Positions 1-12,894 of a stretch of 64,000 nucleotides of DNA are shown here, in pieces; position 1 is the first letter of the stretch; each line of letters opens with the position of its first letter. The position numbers and the translations under genes are program-made. The stretch is from positions 8,276,143 through 8,340,142 of the forward strand of contig NC_089274.1 in assembly GCF_963678975.1 (NCBI RefSeq). The letters are read 5' to 3'. The notes beneath the pieces were generated by a model. That model worked only from the letters and a program-made list of their open reading frames with translations, made no database searches and was not told the origin of the DNA. The DNA is from Dysidea avara (taxonomy: Eukaryota; Porifera; Demospongiae; Dictyoceratida; Dysideidae).

Positions 1-739
1 TTTGAACACTTCTTGGTGTTTGTTATGTACACCTGGTTTAGTTAATAAAATTATCACAATTCGGTCACACATTAAGTTTGTAAGTCAATAAGAGCATACA
101 GGCTAGTATTTACAAACAAAAATATCTTCCAGCTAGCATTAATATTGCATGTACATTAAATCATAAACAATGAAGAAGGCAAAACAATGGAAGAAATATA
201 GCATGTGACTCTACTACTGATGTATCTCATGCACATGCATAAGATGTACATGCAGTAGATTTGTGTAGGTGCTAATTAGTGAGATGACAGTATGATGGCA
301 TTATCACGTACCTGTACATATACACTGTATTATTTCTTGTGACAACCATGCAGTAATTCACTTCAGAACCTTTTAAAATGAAATCCACAATCGAAAGTCA
401 TGCTTATTGGTTACATTATAAATACAAACTGAAAACCATAAGAGGTAGGAAGAGTTGATGATACTGAATGTATGTATTACTATCACATATCCATGTTTCT
501 TGCATGTTCTTTGTGTCAATGATATGATGAAGTTTGAAATTGTTCAGTGAAATGTGATTGGCTGTATGACAAACAAAACACTCTATTTTCTTTTAAAATA
601 TCTTCTACACCCCATGGTTGTAATTGAAGTACCCTATAGGTGTAACAGAATGCCCTTAGAGGAGCTTGGTATAAATGGCAGCTATAGCACCCCAAAAGGT
701 GTTTTATAAACACCTTTTTTTAACAGTGTGTCCAATTGC
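1..739. other. No recognisable gene
   Basis: AT-rich sequence with only short chance open frames. I see no domain, splice structure or repeat boundary here. Confidence 0.5.
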
Positions 740-1335
740 TGTAAAGTCATCATGCTATCAAACTTATTTACGACCAGTTTTAGAGTATGCATCAGTGGTA
801 TGGTCACCACACTACCAGACAGACATCGACAGACTATAGATGGTGCAAAGACGATCAGCAAGATTTGCTTTAAATAAGAAAGACAGGTACGCTAGCATGA
901 CTAAAATGATGGAATCTTTGGGATGGCCTAGTTTGTAAAGCAGAAGAACAAATGCAAAACTGATAATGTTAATTAACAATGTTGTTGATGTTGACATTGA
1001 TGACAATATACTAGTACCAGTAACATGTCACTATACACATGGTCACCTCATGCAGCCATACACAAGAGTGGACACAAACAAATATTCATACATGCCATCA
1101 TCGATTAAACTTTGAAATACCTTGCCGGGAGATGTTGTCAATCAAAACTCAGTGGAAAATTTTCAAGCCAACTTGCACACAGACATGCACACACTTGTAA
1201 CTAACTGACAAACAACTAATGTTAACATACATTCACACACAATCATAATTATGATTCAGATATGCATGATTATACTCCACTTATGGAGGTATGTACATCA
1301 AATCTATTATTATATTATTATTATTATTGTAGGGA
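740..1335 (+). pseudogene. Degenerate LINE, 3' end of reverse transcriptase ORF plus tail
   Basis: One frame from 743 reads as the C-terminal part of a non-LTR retrotransposon polymerase protein, with the phrases YLRPVLEYASVVWSPHYQ, MVQRRSARFALNKK and, near the end, a WNTLPGDV-like segment in which W is now TGA. Three in-frame stops (TAG, TAA, TGA) interrupt it, one directly after DIDRL. The 5' part, including the catalytic YADD box, is missing, as expected from 5'-truncated target-primed insertion. It ends in a run of ATT triplets near 1300-1335, like the simple-repeat tails of the other LINE copies here. It is certainly dead. Confidence 0.85.
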
Positions 1336-1565
1336 CAGTTTTAGAGGGTTTCTGCATGGAGTTTCCAGAAACCCCTTTGGGGCTGGGCTTACTTCAGAAC
1401 AGCTGTCCAGCCTTTAGGCAACTAGTGTACTGATTCTTCCTTAACTACAACTTTGATGGTTTCAAATACCCAAACCCGTAGGACATAACACATGAATCAT
1501 ATACCATAGATAAGATAATGGTATATATTATCTATGCATATACTCACCAATGCTCATCTGCTAAC

Positions 1566-1854
1566 CAGTGGCGGATCTAGAAATTTTCAGAGGGGGTTTC
1601 AGATTCCACTGAACTTCAGCCTAGCTGTAAGTCGAAGACCAAAAAAAAAAAAAAAAAAAAAAAAGGTCACAACCTGCTCTTCAACGCCATTTCAAAGGAA
1701 AAAGTGAAAGTTTCGCCAGTAGAAAGTCCTACTATAACACACTACGTATAACTAGTGGTGATTTTATCACGAGTCGTTAATAAATTTGGGGCACGTGCTA
1801 TTCTCAGAGAGGGGTTTCAGCTGAAACCATTGCAACCCCCTGTATCCGCCACTG
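1566..1854. mobile_element. hAT-like MITE, CAGTGGCGGAT ends
   Basis: The left end is CAGTGGCGGATC and the right end is its near inverse, ending ATCCGCCACTG. The 5-bp sequence CTAAC flanks both sides (1561-1565 and 1855-1859). An internal poly-A run preceded by AGACC recurs, inverted, as poly-T followed by GGTCT in the MITEs at 13270 and 16710. It has no coding capacity. CAGTGGCGG-type ends are typical of the hAT superfamily; a 5-bp duplication is shorter than the classic 8 bp. Confidence 0.75.
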
Positions 1855-1920
1855 CTAACTGATACTTTCACTATTCTTGTAGTAAAACTCAAGTATCGCA
1901 AGTATTGTTGAGAGCGCACA

Positions 1921-1967
1921 AGATCGAGATACTCTAATAGAACAGTCATCTACTCTAATAGAACATT
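1921..1967 (+). repeat. CTCTAATAGAG-type motif pair
   Basis: GATCGAGATACTCTAATAGA followed by AACAGTCA, then a second TACTCTAATAGAACATTCAG. It lies 66 bp outside the MITE at 1566 and is the first of at least seven occurrences in the window. Confidence 0.7.
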
Positions 1968-2228
1968 CAGTTGAAACATTAGGCAATATATATATACTAG
2001 TTCCACGATTTATTTGTTTTTAGGATGCAGTTTATCTACAATTATATGTATCTTTACTAATTTATGTGTGTATTTCAAAGCTACTTGTACAGTACTTAAT
2101 GACAGTCATTGAGGAATACTGAATTCATGCACTAATGCACCACTGAAATTGTTCTCAAAATTGTCCTGTGAGGCTTATATGCCCTAATGGTGTGATTTAC
2201 GCACTAAGGTGCAGTTAATGATTCTTAG

Positions 2229-2712
2229 CAATGGCGGATCCAGGATGGGGCATTTGGGGCAAATGCCCCCCCCCCCCTTCACCTTGTGGAGGAGCCAGCC
2301 ACACCTCTGATTAACATAGCTACCAAACTTTATGTCAGGCCAAGAAACTCATGAAAATATGCTTTTACTAGCAATTTATTACAAATTCACCTGAAACTAA
2401 AGCGAACCAAAGTCGAAGTAGCTGTAAAATTGTCACCCAGCACCTTCGTGTGTATTAAGCGCCTCTAAAACAATTATCGTGTTGTTTGAGACATTCAGAG
2501 CCTTTAAAGACTTCACAACCACCTAAAAAAAAGGCCAAAATGGTAAAAATCAATAGTGAGATACTACTAAGAGGTGTATTATTTGCGAGATTATTTGCTG
2601 CTTCAAAATTGCACAACTAGCTAACAAGAGGATCTGCAGCTGGCTCTCCCCAACCACCTACAACTTGGCCTGTTTGTGCCCCTCCCCTTGCCAGATCCTG
2701 GATTCGCCCCTG
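2229..2712. mobile_element. hAT-like MITE, CAATGGCGGATCCAGGAT ends
   Basis: Starts CAATGGCGGATCCAGGAT and ends ATCCTGGATTCGCCCCTG, imperfect terminal inverted repeats. CTTAG is repeated directly outside each end (2224-2228 and 2713-2717). Close to the left end is a GGGGCATTTGGGGC hairpin followed by a run of C. No protein is encoded. Same general class as the 1566 element but a different family. Confidence 0.7.
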
Positions 2713-2717
2713 CTTAG

Positions 2718-3480
2718 ATACTTCCTGAATTTTAACCGCCTCGTATGACTTTGCCCCCTTACCCCAACTTAGCTAGAGTACTGTTCTGTCAAGTTAGAGT
2801 AGTATTCTCCACCCCTGATATTGACATAGTAGTAAGCCTTCCAAGACTACAGAGCAAATAGAAGAGGATATAGAAGGTGATGATAATAGTGATAACGAAG
2901 CAGAAATGCCAATTATGAAGAAGCAAAGAGTTGATTATTATTATTATTATTACTAGGACCGCGTCACATGCAACCAAGTACATACATTGGGAAAGTATAA
3001 ACAGTGCCATAGGAAACACTCAGAGCAGTGTGCGTGTACCTGTGGAAATGATACATATGCATACGTACACAGGCAAGGGAGTTTAACTGGCATCAGAAAA
3101 CCACAATACTAAAACACAACCTATACAAAAAACCAAGTTAAGTTAGCTATATTGAAAGTAACTATATATTGTAGGTGTGACGTGTCTCTGAAGATGACTC
3201 AGCAGTGAAGTGAGGCTATGCAGAATAAGGGATATGGTGAAGGCACAATTAGCAATCAAGCCAATATGGCACAACAGACTCTGTTGTAACTAGAGGCCAC
3301 TGGTGATGTACCTGTATATCAGCGGTGTGGCATTGGCACAGTGATCACAGTCTATAATATTATGCATACAGCCAGGCACAACATACAGGAGATAGTTACA
3401 CATTGTTGTATATGCAGCACTGCATTGGCTTCTTGTTTAGCTATTACAGACTCACAGTAGACTAGTAGTTAAGCCGAGTG
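2718..3480. other. Intergenic, ATT microsatellite
   Basis: No gene. A short ATT/TTA microsatellite lies at about 2933-2954. Confidence 0.5.
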
Positions 3481-3482
3481 GA

Positions 3483-3565
3483 AAATAATTCCAGCCGCCA
3501 GCAAGCCAGATGAAGGTACCGGTATAATGAAAATAATTCCAACCGCTAGCAAGCCAGATGAAGGA
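3483..3565 (+). repeat. Short direct duplication
   Basis: Two copies of a roughly 36-bp sequence beginning GAAAATAATTCCA and ending AGCCAGATGAAGG, separated by about a dozen bases around an ACCGGT site. Confidence 0.7.
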
Positions 3566-3654
3566 TGAAGATGTAGACCTATAATACAACTACCGGTACA
3601 AGTATTACATTACTCATTACCTTGCTGTTCCAGCTGGTTGTTTATGAGCGCATC

Positions 3655-4809
3655 AACTGGTATCCAAAGACTATTAGTTAAATTAAGACACTATGGTATC
3701 AACGATCACATCTGTCAGTGGGTCAATACTTGGCTGACCAGAAGGTCACAGCAAGTAGCTTTGGACGGTACTTTTTCTGACTCGATAGCTGTTCACTCAG
3801 GAGTCCCTCAAGGGACGGTCCTCGGCCCTTTGATGTTTCTTCTATACATTAATGATATAACAGAACATGTAAATTCGCCACTACGGTTATTTGCTGATGA
3901 CTGTTTACTTTACAGAATTATCACCACCAAGGAGGATGCCATTCAACTTCAGCATGATCTTGATCAACTACACGAATGGGCAACTAAGTGGCAATTAAGA
4001 TTCAATGTAACCAAATGTACTATTATGCGGTTTACCAGATCATTATCACCAATCATTTTCAACTACAAGCTAAACAATCACAACTTGGGTACATCAAACC
4101 AACACTCCTACCTTGGTGTTATATTGGACAACAAACTATCATGGTCTCCACATATTAGTAATATAGCTGCTAAGGCCAATAGAACATTAAACTTCTTGAA
4201 ACGCAATCTGAGTTGCTGCTCGTCTAACATCAAAGCAACAGCCTACCTTACGATAGTACGACCGTCAATGGAATACGCTGCAGTCATCTGGGACCCATAC
4301 CACCATAACAATATTCAACAGCTAGAGAAAATACATGCAGCGTAGGGCAGCTAGATGGGTCCTAAATGATTTCAATCGATTCAGCTCAGTCACAGCTATG
4401 TTACAGCATCTTTCTTGGCCAAGCCTTCAGCTGAGACGTAAAATATCCAGATTACAAGCACTTTTTAAAATTATACATCAAGATTATTCACTGTCAATTC
4501 CTCCTCATTTTATTTCAATGACAAGATCCACCAGACTATATCACCCACATCATTTTATTCTACCAAATTCATCTACCTATTCATACCAACAGAGCTTTTT
4601 CTCCAGATCAATTAAGGATTGGAACAACTTACCATCTTCCATCATTGAGAGCAACAATATTGACTCTTTTTCAGCGGAACTGCAAACATTGTATGGAACT
4701 CAATAACTGTAATCTTTGTAACTACGTAGCTAAATTCATTTTATGATTGCTTTTTTCCTGAGCATATCAGCTGTGCTGTCTGCTCAGTAACAATAATAAT
4801 AATAATAAT
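3655..4809 (+). pseudogene. 5'-truncated LINE, reverse transcriptase with one frameshift
   Basis: The first 230 residues carry reverse transcriptase motifs: SGVPQGTVLGPLMFLLYIND, the catalytic box FADDCLLY, and SYLGVILDNKLSW in the thumb region. The frame breaks at about 4340, where about four extra bases sit between QLEKI and QRRAARW. The second frame then runs to a natural end, with SRSIKDWNNLPSSII near the C-terminus, stopping at 4706. The endonuclease and the N-terminal half of the polymerase are absent. The 3' UTR ends in a stem-loop (CTGAGCA...TGCTCAG) followed by an (AAT)n tail. This is one of the better preserved LINE copies, but inactive. Confidence 0.9.
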
Positions 4810-4861
4810 AGCTTAACTGTGCCGGTTAGCACAAAAAGAATCACGCACGCCTCCAGCCAGT

Positions 4862-5018
4862 TACTGAGGTTTTCACCAGCGTTCGAATCTGCGTGACGCC
4901 GTGCGTGAGAGCGTACCCGGTTAGCGTGAAGGCAAAAGCCTGAGTGTGCAATCACGCTAACTGCTACGCTCTCACGCACGGCGTCACGCAGATTCGAACG
5001 CTGGTGAAAACCTCAGTA
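4862..5018. repeat. Perfect 54-bp inverted repeat (hairpin element)
   Basis: Left arm 4862-4915 begins TACTGAGGTTTTCACCAGCG. Right arm 4965-5018 is its exact reverse complement. A second inverted pair (GTTAGCGTGA / TCACGCTAAC) lies inside the loop. The arms are more GC-rich than the surroundings. It adjoins the LINE tail. Confidence 0.95.
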
Positions 5019-5604
5019 CGCACGTGATGCAGAAGGCGCCATTTGTTGGCTCGTGTGATCGAACTTCAACTCGTCGTGCGTAAAAGTGCGAGACGGAGAG
5101 CAATGATATTTCATCTCTACCTCAAACGGAATGATATCGTGATGAATAATAGGGTATCAACTTCTACTTTTACCCCGCGAACCACAGTGATAACCGTCAG
5201 AATGTGACCAGGAAGATTCTCAAGAAAGTTTCCGGCACTAGTTTGATCAATAGTGCTCTAGCCGCGGTGGCACACACAGATCACAACTGATTCTATCGGT
5301 AGATGCTCCAGTATCGTCTCGCCGAGTGAGTTATCACCTACCACCGGAAATCCCCACTAACCAGTCATCGATCATTCTCCTCCCTTCACACAGGAAGGGA
5401 GTGAAATATAGTACATCCTGGAGGTAGGCGTAGAGGGTACCTGGCCTTTTAGGGTAAGGTTGCTGGAATTTTCTTTTGAAAAGAATTTATGGATTGGTTG
5501 ACCGCAAATTAAGCTGGTTGGATTCCACATTTTAAAGTATAGCCCCTAGGAGGGAGGGAAAAAGGGAATGATAGCTAGGCCTGGTTCAGTTGGGACAGGT
5601 GGAT
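5019..5604. other. No recognisable gene
   Basis: Mixed-composition sequence between the hairpin and the satellite. No open frame or element boundary that I can support. Confidence 0.5.
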
Positions 5605-8490
5605 TGGCAGCTACATCAGTAGCATTCAAACATCAGCTACATCGGTAGCACTCACATCAGCTACGTCGGTAGCACTCACATCAGCTACATCAGTAGCACT
5701 CAAACATCAGCTACGTCAGTAGCACTCACATCAGCTACGTTGGTAGCACTCAAACATCAGCTACTTCAGTAGCACTCAAACATCAGCTACGTCGGTAGCA
5801 CTCAAACATCAGCTACGTCAGTAGCACTCAAACATCAGCTACGTCGGTAGCACTTAAACACCAACTACGTCGGTGGCACTCAAACATCAGCCACATCAGT
5901 AGCACTCACATCAGCTACGTCGGTAGCACTCAAACATCAGCTACTTCAGTAGCACTCACATCAGCTACATCAGTAGCACTCAAACATCAGCTACGTTGGC
6001 AGCACTCGAACACCAGCTACGTCGGTAGCACTCAAACATCAGCTACGTCAGTAGCACTCACATCAGCTACGTTGGTAGCACTCAAACATCAGCTACATTA
6101 ATTGGTAGTAGCACTCAAACATCAGCTACGTTGGCAGCACTCACACATGAGCGACATCGGTAGGACTCACACATGAGCTATGTCAATAGTACTCGAACAT
6201 GAGCTACATCAGTAGTACTCAAACCTGAGCTACATCAGTAGCACTCAATATGTCATTAACACCTAGACTTGAGCTGTCAGTAGCATTCAATTTGTTATTA
6301 ACACCCAGACACGATCTGTCAGTAACACTCAGACTTGGTAGCGCTCAAATGAGGCAAGTTGGTACTCAAACATCAGCTACATCTCACAATGTGAGCCATG
6401 TTGGTAGCACTCACACATGAGCTACAACGGTAGCACTCAAACATGAGCTACATTGGTAGCACCATCAAACACTAGCTATGTTGCAAACATGAGCTATGTC
6501 AGTAGCAGTCAAACATGAGCTACGTCGGTAGTACCCAAACCTGAGTTACATCAGCAGCACTCAATATGTCAGTAACACCCAGACATGAACTACATCACTA
6601 GTAGCCAGACACGTATAGCACCCAGAGATGAGCTATGTTGGTAGCACTCTAATGAGGTAAGTTGGTACTGAAACATGAGCTACAGCTCACAGTATGAGCT
6701 ATGTCAGTAGCACTCAAACTGAACTACTATACATCAGTAGCACTCAGACATAAGCTACATCTCACAACATGAGCCATGTCGGTAGCACTCACACAGCATA
6801 AGCTATGCTGGTAGCACTCAAACATGAGCTACATTGGTAGCACTCACACATAAGCTATGTCAGCAGCACTGAAACATGAGTTAAGACGGTATAGCACTCA
6901 AACGAGCTATGTCAGCAGTTCTCAAACATGATCATGAGCTACATTGGTAGTACCCAAATCTGAGTTACATCGGTAGCACTCAATATGTTGGTAACACCCA
7001 AAATGAGCTGTCAGTTGCACTCAGACATGAGCTACATCACTAGTAGCCAGATATGAGCGGCTATAGCACCCAGAAATGAGCTATGTTGCTAGCACCCAAA
7101 TGAGGTAAGTGGGTACTCAAACATGAGTCTACATCTCACAATACGAGCTACGTCGGTAGCACGTAAACACGAACTACTATACGTTGGTAGCACTCAGGCA
7201 TGAGCTACATTGGTAGTGCCCAGACATGAACTACATCGGTAGCACCCATACACGAGCTACATCGGTAGCACCCATAATTAATGTGGTAAGTTAAAAGCTT
7301 TCACACATGAGCTATGTCGGTAGCACTCAAACATGAGTTACAACAGTAGAACTCCACCATAAACATATTGGTAGCACTCAAGCATGAACTACATCAGTAG
7401 CACTCAAAACATGAGCTACATTGCAAACACTCAAGAGTGAGTAGCATTCAAACATGAGCTACATCAGTAGCACTCAAAAGAGGTACGCTGGTAGCATTCA
7501 AACACGAGCTATGTCAGTAGCAAGCAAACATGAGCTACAAACATCAGTAGCACTCAGTATCAGACATGAGCTATCTCGGTAGCACATAAACATGAGCAGT
7601 CAGTAGCACTCAAACATTAGCTATATAATAGCACTCAGACAGGAGCTATGTCAGTAGCACTCAAAAGAGGTAATTATACAAGTCGGTAACATGGGCTACT
7701 ACACTCAGACATGAGCTATGTTGGTAGCACTCAAACTCAAACATGAGCTACATCAGCAGTACTCAAACATGAGGTACATCAGTAGCATGCAAACATGAGC
7801 TACGAACATCAGTAGCACTCAATTTCAGACATGAGCTATGTTTGGTAGCACTCAAACATGAGCTATATTAGTAGCACTCATACATGAGCTACTTAGTACA
7901 TAGCACTCAAAGATGTAAGCTGGTAACTTGAGCTACATCAGTAGCACTCAGACATGAGCTGTGTTGGTAGCACTCAAACATGATCTACGTCCATGTAACA
8001 TTCAAACATGGGCTATGTCAGTAACAATCAAACATGAGCTATATCATTAGCATTATGTGGACATGATCATGAGCCATGTTGGTAGTACTCAAACATGCTT
8101 ACATGAGCTACATCGCTGATGCTCAAACATAAACTACATTGGTAACACTCAGACATGAGCTATATTGATAGTACCCAGACAGGAGCTCCCAGACATGAGC
8201 TATGTAAGTCTGTAGCACTCAAATGAGGTAAGCTGCTAGCACTCAAACACGAGCTGCACCAGACATGAACTACATTAATTGCAGCCATACGTGAGCTATG
8301 TCAGTAGCACTCAGATGAGGTAAGTTGGCAGCTCTCAAACATGAGTGATGTCAGTAGCAATCACACATGAGCTACGCCAGTAACACTCAAACATGAGCTA
8401 TGTCAATGGTACTCAACCATGAGCTACATCAGTAAACGTGGGCTACATCCATAGTACTCAAACATGGGTTACATTGGTAGCTCTCAAACA
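5605..8490 (+). repeat. 24/26-bp satellite array
   Basis: Tandem copies of TCAGCTACGTCGGTAGCACT followed by CACA (24 bp) or CAAACA (26 bp). Units are nearly uniform to about 6140, then drift to ACATGAGCTACATCAGTAGC forms. In the drifted part a longer block recurs at about 6346, 6650 and 7089, with GAGGTAAGTTGGTACT plus a CTCACA(A/G) insert. Because units are 24 or 26 bp, no reading frame survives, so this is non-coding. Confidence 0.95.
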
Positions 8491-9990
8491 TGAATGATGC
8501 AACATCCATTCTAGTAAAATTAATGTGATAACTATGTTGGTATCACAGTACAATCATGCATACATCAGCTACCTGACTATCAATCACAGTGAACGTGACC
8601 TCTTGTCATCACACATTTACACGACAGCTGCATCAACTGTAGTTGCTACGTCAACAACACTGTACAGTCATTATATTGCTAGCTTCTGACTACATCAGTG
8701 GTAAAAAAAATAATAAAATGAAAAATGGGACAGCCATAGTACTGCTATACATTATTACCATGCACTGTAGCAACAGCCACACATCAGCTATATTGTTACA
8801 TAGGAACATGTCACAGCGGAGGTGGTAGAAACTTCAGCAGGGCAGCTACATATCAGCTACATCATCACCTGACTGCATCATGATCAGGACAGCTACACCA
8901 GTAGCACTGTACAGTCTATACTGTTAGCATCAGACTATATCAAATACAATGGAGGTAGCAGAAACATCACCAGCGTAGCCACACACTCTCACTACATCAA
9001 TTGCAGCTTCAGTGGACATGACGGCTACATCAGTAGCACTGTGCAGTCACATATATCAGGTATATTGTTACATCTGACTGCATCAATTGTAGCAGATGTG
9101 ACATCTGGCTTTGTCATAATCCTACATCCACACATCAGATAGATTGCTACGAATAATGTACAGCAGAAGTGTCAGGAATTTCAACTGCATACTGAAAACA
9201 CCTGACGCATTAGTTGCAGACGTAACAGCCATGCCAGGATAGATAATCCTGACCACATCACGATTGCGGCTACACATTAGTTGCATTATTTGTACCTGCA
9301 CCATTGACAGATCTTACAGATAGTAACAGCACAGGGCAGCTATGAGCTTTCTCACCTGACTGCATCACTATCACTCAGTATCAGTCACAGTGGGTGAGAC
9401 AACTATGTCAGTAATGCATTTTTCAGTGCAGTGCAGTGGCCATAGCAATCACATGAGGGCTTTGGTCTCTGCAAAATCTTACATACTTAGCATGTCCAAC
9501 CATGTGCTCTAAAGACTCCTCTTCACCCACACTGATGATAATAAAGGCCTAGTTCCTGCTTCAGCTATAACGATAGCACCTGACAGTGTCATTTGCAGTA
9601 TATTTGACAGTTATACAGTGGTATAGCACAGTTCACTACAGACATGTATCAGCTATACATGACAACATCGATGACAGTAAACAAAATGGCTACTCAGTTG
9701 CCTATACAGTAGCATATCAGTTACTGCACTTAACTGAAGGACAGGACAGCTACATTTGTAGCATGGTACAGTGACACATCAGCTGATCACTACCACTAAA
9801 TGGCAGGACTTGCAGCAGCTGTGGCCACAGTTTAAGCACGCTTCAGCTACACCGAGAGCATATGACTATACCTGCTAAGTGACCAGCACAGTGTAGTCAG
9901 TCATCAACTTGAGCGTTAGCACCAGACTATATTATTTGCTGTAGCTAGATGTGGCAGCGATGTTCAGTAGCACATGTACAGTACACACAT
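8491..9990 (+). repeat. Ancient derivative of the satellite
   Basis: Words such as CATCAGCTACATCA, CAGTAGCACTGTACAGTC and CACCTGACTGCATCA recur at loose intervals of roughly 100-130 bp. They share the TCAGCTAC...GTAGCACT core of the adjoining array. Short open frames here are chance products. Confidence 0.55.
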
Positions 9991-10927
9991 ATCAGCTAAA
10001 TCAATAACCAATAATCAAGATGACCAGCTGCGACTAGTACAGCTCACTTGCTGGGAACACCTTGACTAGAACTCCTAGCAATCAAAAAAAAACAAAAAAC
10101 AAAAAAAACAGACTAGAATATTCTATATCCAGCTAGTCAGGATGTGACAGATAAGCAGCACACTATAACAGCTATGGTGACCACCGAACAAAGCAACCGA
10201 GTGAGTCTAGATCTAGTAGCACTACTTCAGGCAACAAGACAAAGTTGTACTAAGGTATTTGATCATTACCACATGCCAGCGGTATCATGCACTAGTTTAT
10301 TGAAATCACACCAGGCATGGTTAACACACATACCTATACTATAAATAGAGATGTGACATTGCCCTAAGCAGTATCAGATTAGTGACACATAGACACATCA
10401 GACTGGGCTGTGCTTCAATTCTCCGGATACGGGGAACACGTCAATTATGATTGTGTCAAGAGTGCACAAATAGGTGAGCCAATATTACTCACTATGACTG
10501 CACTGCGAGCCGGGGACAGAGCGCAACTGCACATCAGCTAGGTCATCACATGACTACAGTGCAAAAATCCAACAGGCCATGCAGCCACTAAAACGCACTT
10601 GCATACACACGTACATTATAGATTAATAACAAGCTATAGCTACGGCTACTGATACTGCCAACTTTGCACCACGCAGGTGACACACCTATAGTAGCGATTT
10701 CCAACCTACCAATTTTTCACACATATTTTTGCTACTTAAATTATACACCTTCAATAAACGTTTCACAAGCTGCCGTTCCAGTAAATGGTAGCCAATGCTT
10801 CGTACTTCGTAATGCACTTTACTGGATTAAAATCCATACGGTATTTATTGAAATATAGCAAATCAAAGTTTGAGAAATAAAAATCCCCATAAGAAGCCTA
10901 TACAAATGATTGCGTACGTAATTCTAA
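9991..10927. other. No recognisable gene
   Basis: Low-complexity AC/A-rich patch near 10085-10110 and short chance frames only. Confidence 0.45.
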
Positions 10928-11112
10928 TTGGAAGAATGCGGCACCTGTGATAGCCGAAGTTTCCGAGTGTTTCCGCGTGAATCTGCTGCTGATGAGGACG
11001 AAGAAAGTGGTTCTGGGCAAACCGTATATGCTGATTTCGATTTTACCATGTGTTTTTTGATTGGAGGACGATTGATGTTGGATTACGATGGAAATATGAC
11101 CCTTTTAAAGGT
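10928..11112 (+). CDS. Possible isolated exon, unknown protein
   Basis: An open stretch of about 60 codons with an acidic segment (ADEDEESGSG) and a hydrophobic continuation (FDFTMCFLIGGRLMLDYDG) ends at AAG|GTAAAT, a good splice donor. The composition is more protein-like than the neighbouring frames, and an AATAAA occurs about 370 bp downstream. I see no partner exon, no clear ATG context and no recognisable domain. It could equally be a chance frame. Confidence 0.2.
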
Positions 11113-11254
11113 AAATCGCTATCTAACACTGCTCAGAATTCAGCATTACAATCACCCTGGACTTCAAGGCATCCCCCTGCATCGATGCAAGTATAGTTTG
11201 AAGGTGAGCAGTTTGTTGTCTTGCGCGGAATTGCAAAATAAGGTTCAAGGTTGA

Positions 11255-12894
11255 GCATAATCTTTTCAAAAGTGGAGACTGGCATGTGATACCAACCTTA
11301 CATGGCTTCACACGTACCTGTTGTTATATTCTGGTGTATTTACTGCTGTTTTGATCCATTTTATAGCAGCTTTAGTGGTTGTACTTTTGATCAGAAACTA
11401 TTTATAATTTCTCTTTGTAGTATATTGATGTCATTGTGTTATATAATAATTATCATCCTTAGTGCTTACAATGTGACAAATAAAGCTGAGCAGTGTCCAA
11501 ACAAATCTATTTTAAAAATAATGTTGCTCTTACATTGTGTTATCTGATTGTCATGCATGTTTCCGAAGTACGTGTTAATTGTGACTTGTGATGCCAGTAC
11601 TTGCCATTTATAAAATATTACTGATTTTTCTAGTTAGCTGTTCCAGAAAATGCATTGGGTACCAGTGTATACTTAGAATTACACAATACACACAGTTTTA
11701 TTTGTGAATCACTTGCTTTATTCATGTAATATTCTGAGTGGTCAATCTACAAAGAAGTGGTCACTTTTGAGAGGTTTTACTTAGTTCATATGCTGTTCTT
11801 CATAAAATAGATATGTGGTGAAAATTTCATGTCGTTATTAGTTTCCTATCTAGATTTATGACACTTTGTATATTGTGTTTGGTGCCATGCAATATACATA
11901 AAAAGCATTGAAATGCTGTACACAAAAATCATCACACTGTCAACTTCTTTTCCTTATATCTTTTGATAGGAACCACTGATTGGGGTGGGGTTTGCACTAA
12001 AATGACCCTGAAAAAATGCACAATATTTATCATACCAATGAATGTATGGAATGTAAATCATTTAATTTAGTTGGAAATCTCTACCTATAGCAAGCAGTCT
12101 TAGCATAAGTCATAACTATGACCATAAAACTTCAATCAAACAAAGGCTGTAGTGTCACGCAGCTAAGTATCGATGAAGCTGGGGTAGTCCGCTGACAGCG
12201 CCGGATTGCTCGCCAGACCAGGGCATGGCACTGATACAACATCACTCACTTAACGTTTTGAAATATATTCCTTTCTATACCGGCCAGTATCAACAACCAA
12301 TAGCAATTTGCAGCTCCTAAACTGCGCTGCCGGCACGGTTTACATAGAGGTGGCCAGGTAGCCATGAATAGGCAGACACACGTGCTAACCCTATGGCGCT
12401 AACGCTTAACAGTGCCTATCAAAGGCGACAAGACCTCATCTGGGCGATAGGAAAACCAAGCTCAAACAAGATGATCATTTTTGACAAGGTTTAACCTACT
12501 CCAACTAGCCACTTAGAACCCCCTGCTACCCCATTATGGGCTTTCTTTGGGCTATGGAACTCTCGTCCAGATAGGCTCGAGTTAGCTGCAGGGGCCAAAA
12601 ATCCTACATCGAGCCATACAGATTACAACAAAGGCTCGAAAACGCAATAGCAGCTACGTGCTTGTCACCGACCTGCGTTGAGAGGGGATCACGTGCACCT
12701 GATCACGTGATTAAACAACCTGACCGCCTGCCAAAAAATATAGTTAATAGTGATACTACCAGCATCTACTAAATGTAATTCGATGAATACTTAATACCAC
12801 CAACAACCACAATACGTGATTCGATAAATATGTGCTAATTATTTATTTATTTATTAATGACGTAATTTTAACCGCATTTCGTATTATTCTTACT
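11255..12894. other. Intergenic
   Basis: No gene. About 12150-12720 is more GC-rich than its surroundings and contains paired ATCACGTG sites near 12690-12712. It may be a regulatory region or an old repeat; nothing in it is diagnostic. Confidence 0.4.

Noticed and set aside
4767..4979. Leu/Arg-rich minus-strand frame
   Set aside because: Runs across the hairpin arm and the LINE (AAT)n tail.
5605..8490. CRISPR array
   Set aside because: Units are head-to-tail with no unique spacers, and the genome is eukaryotic.
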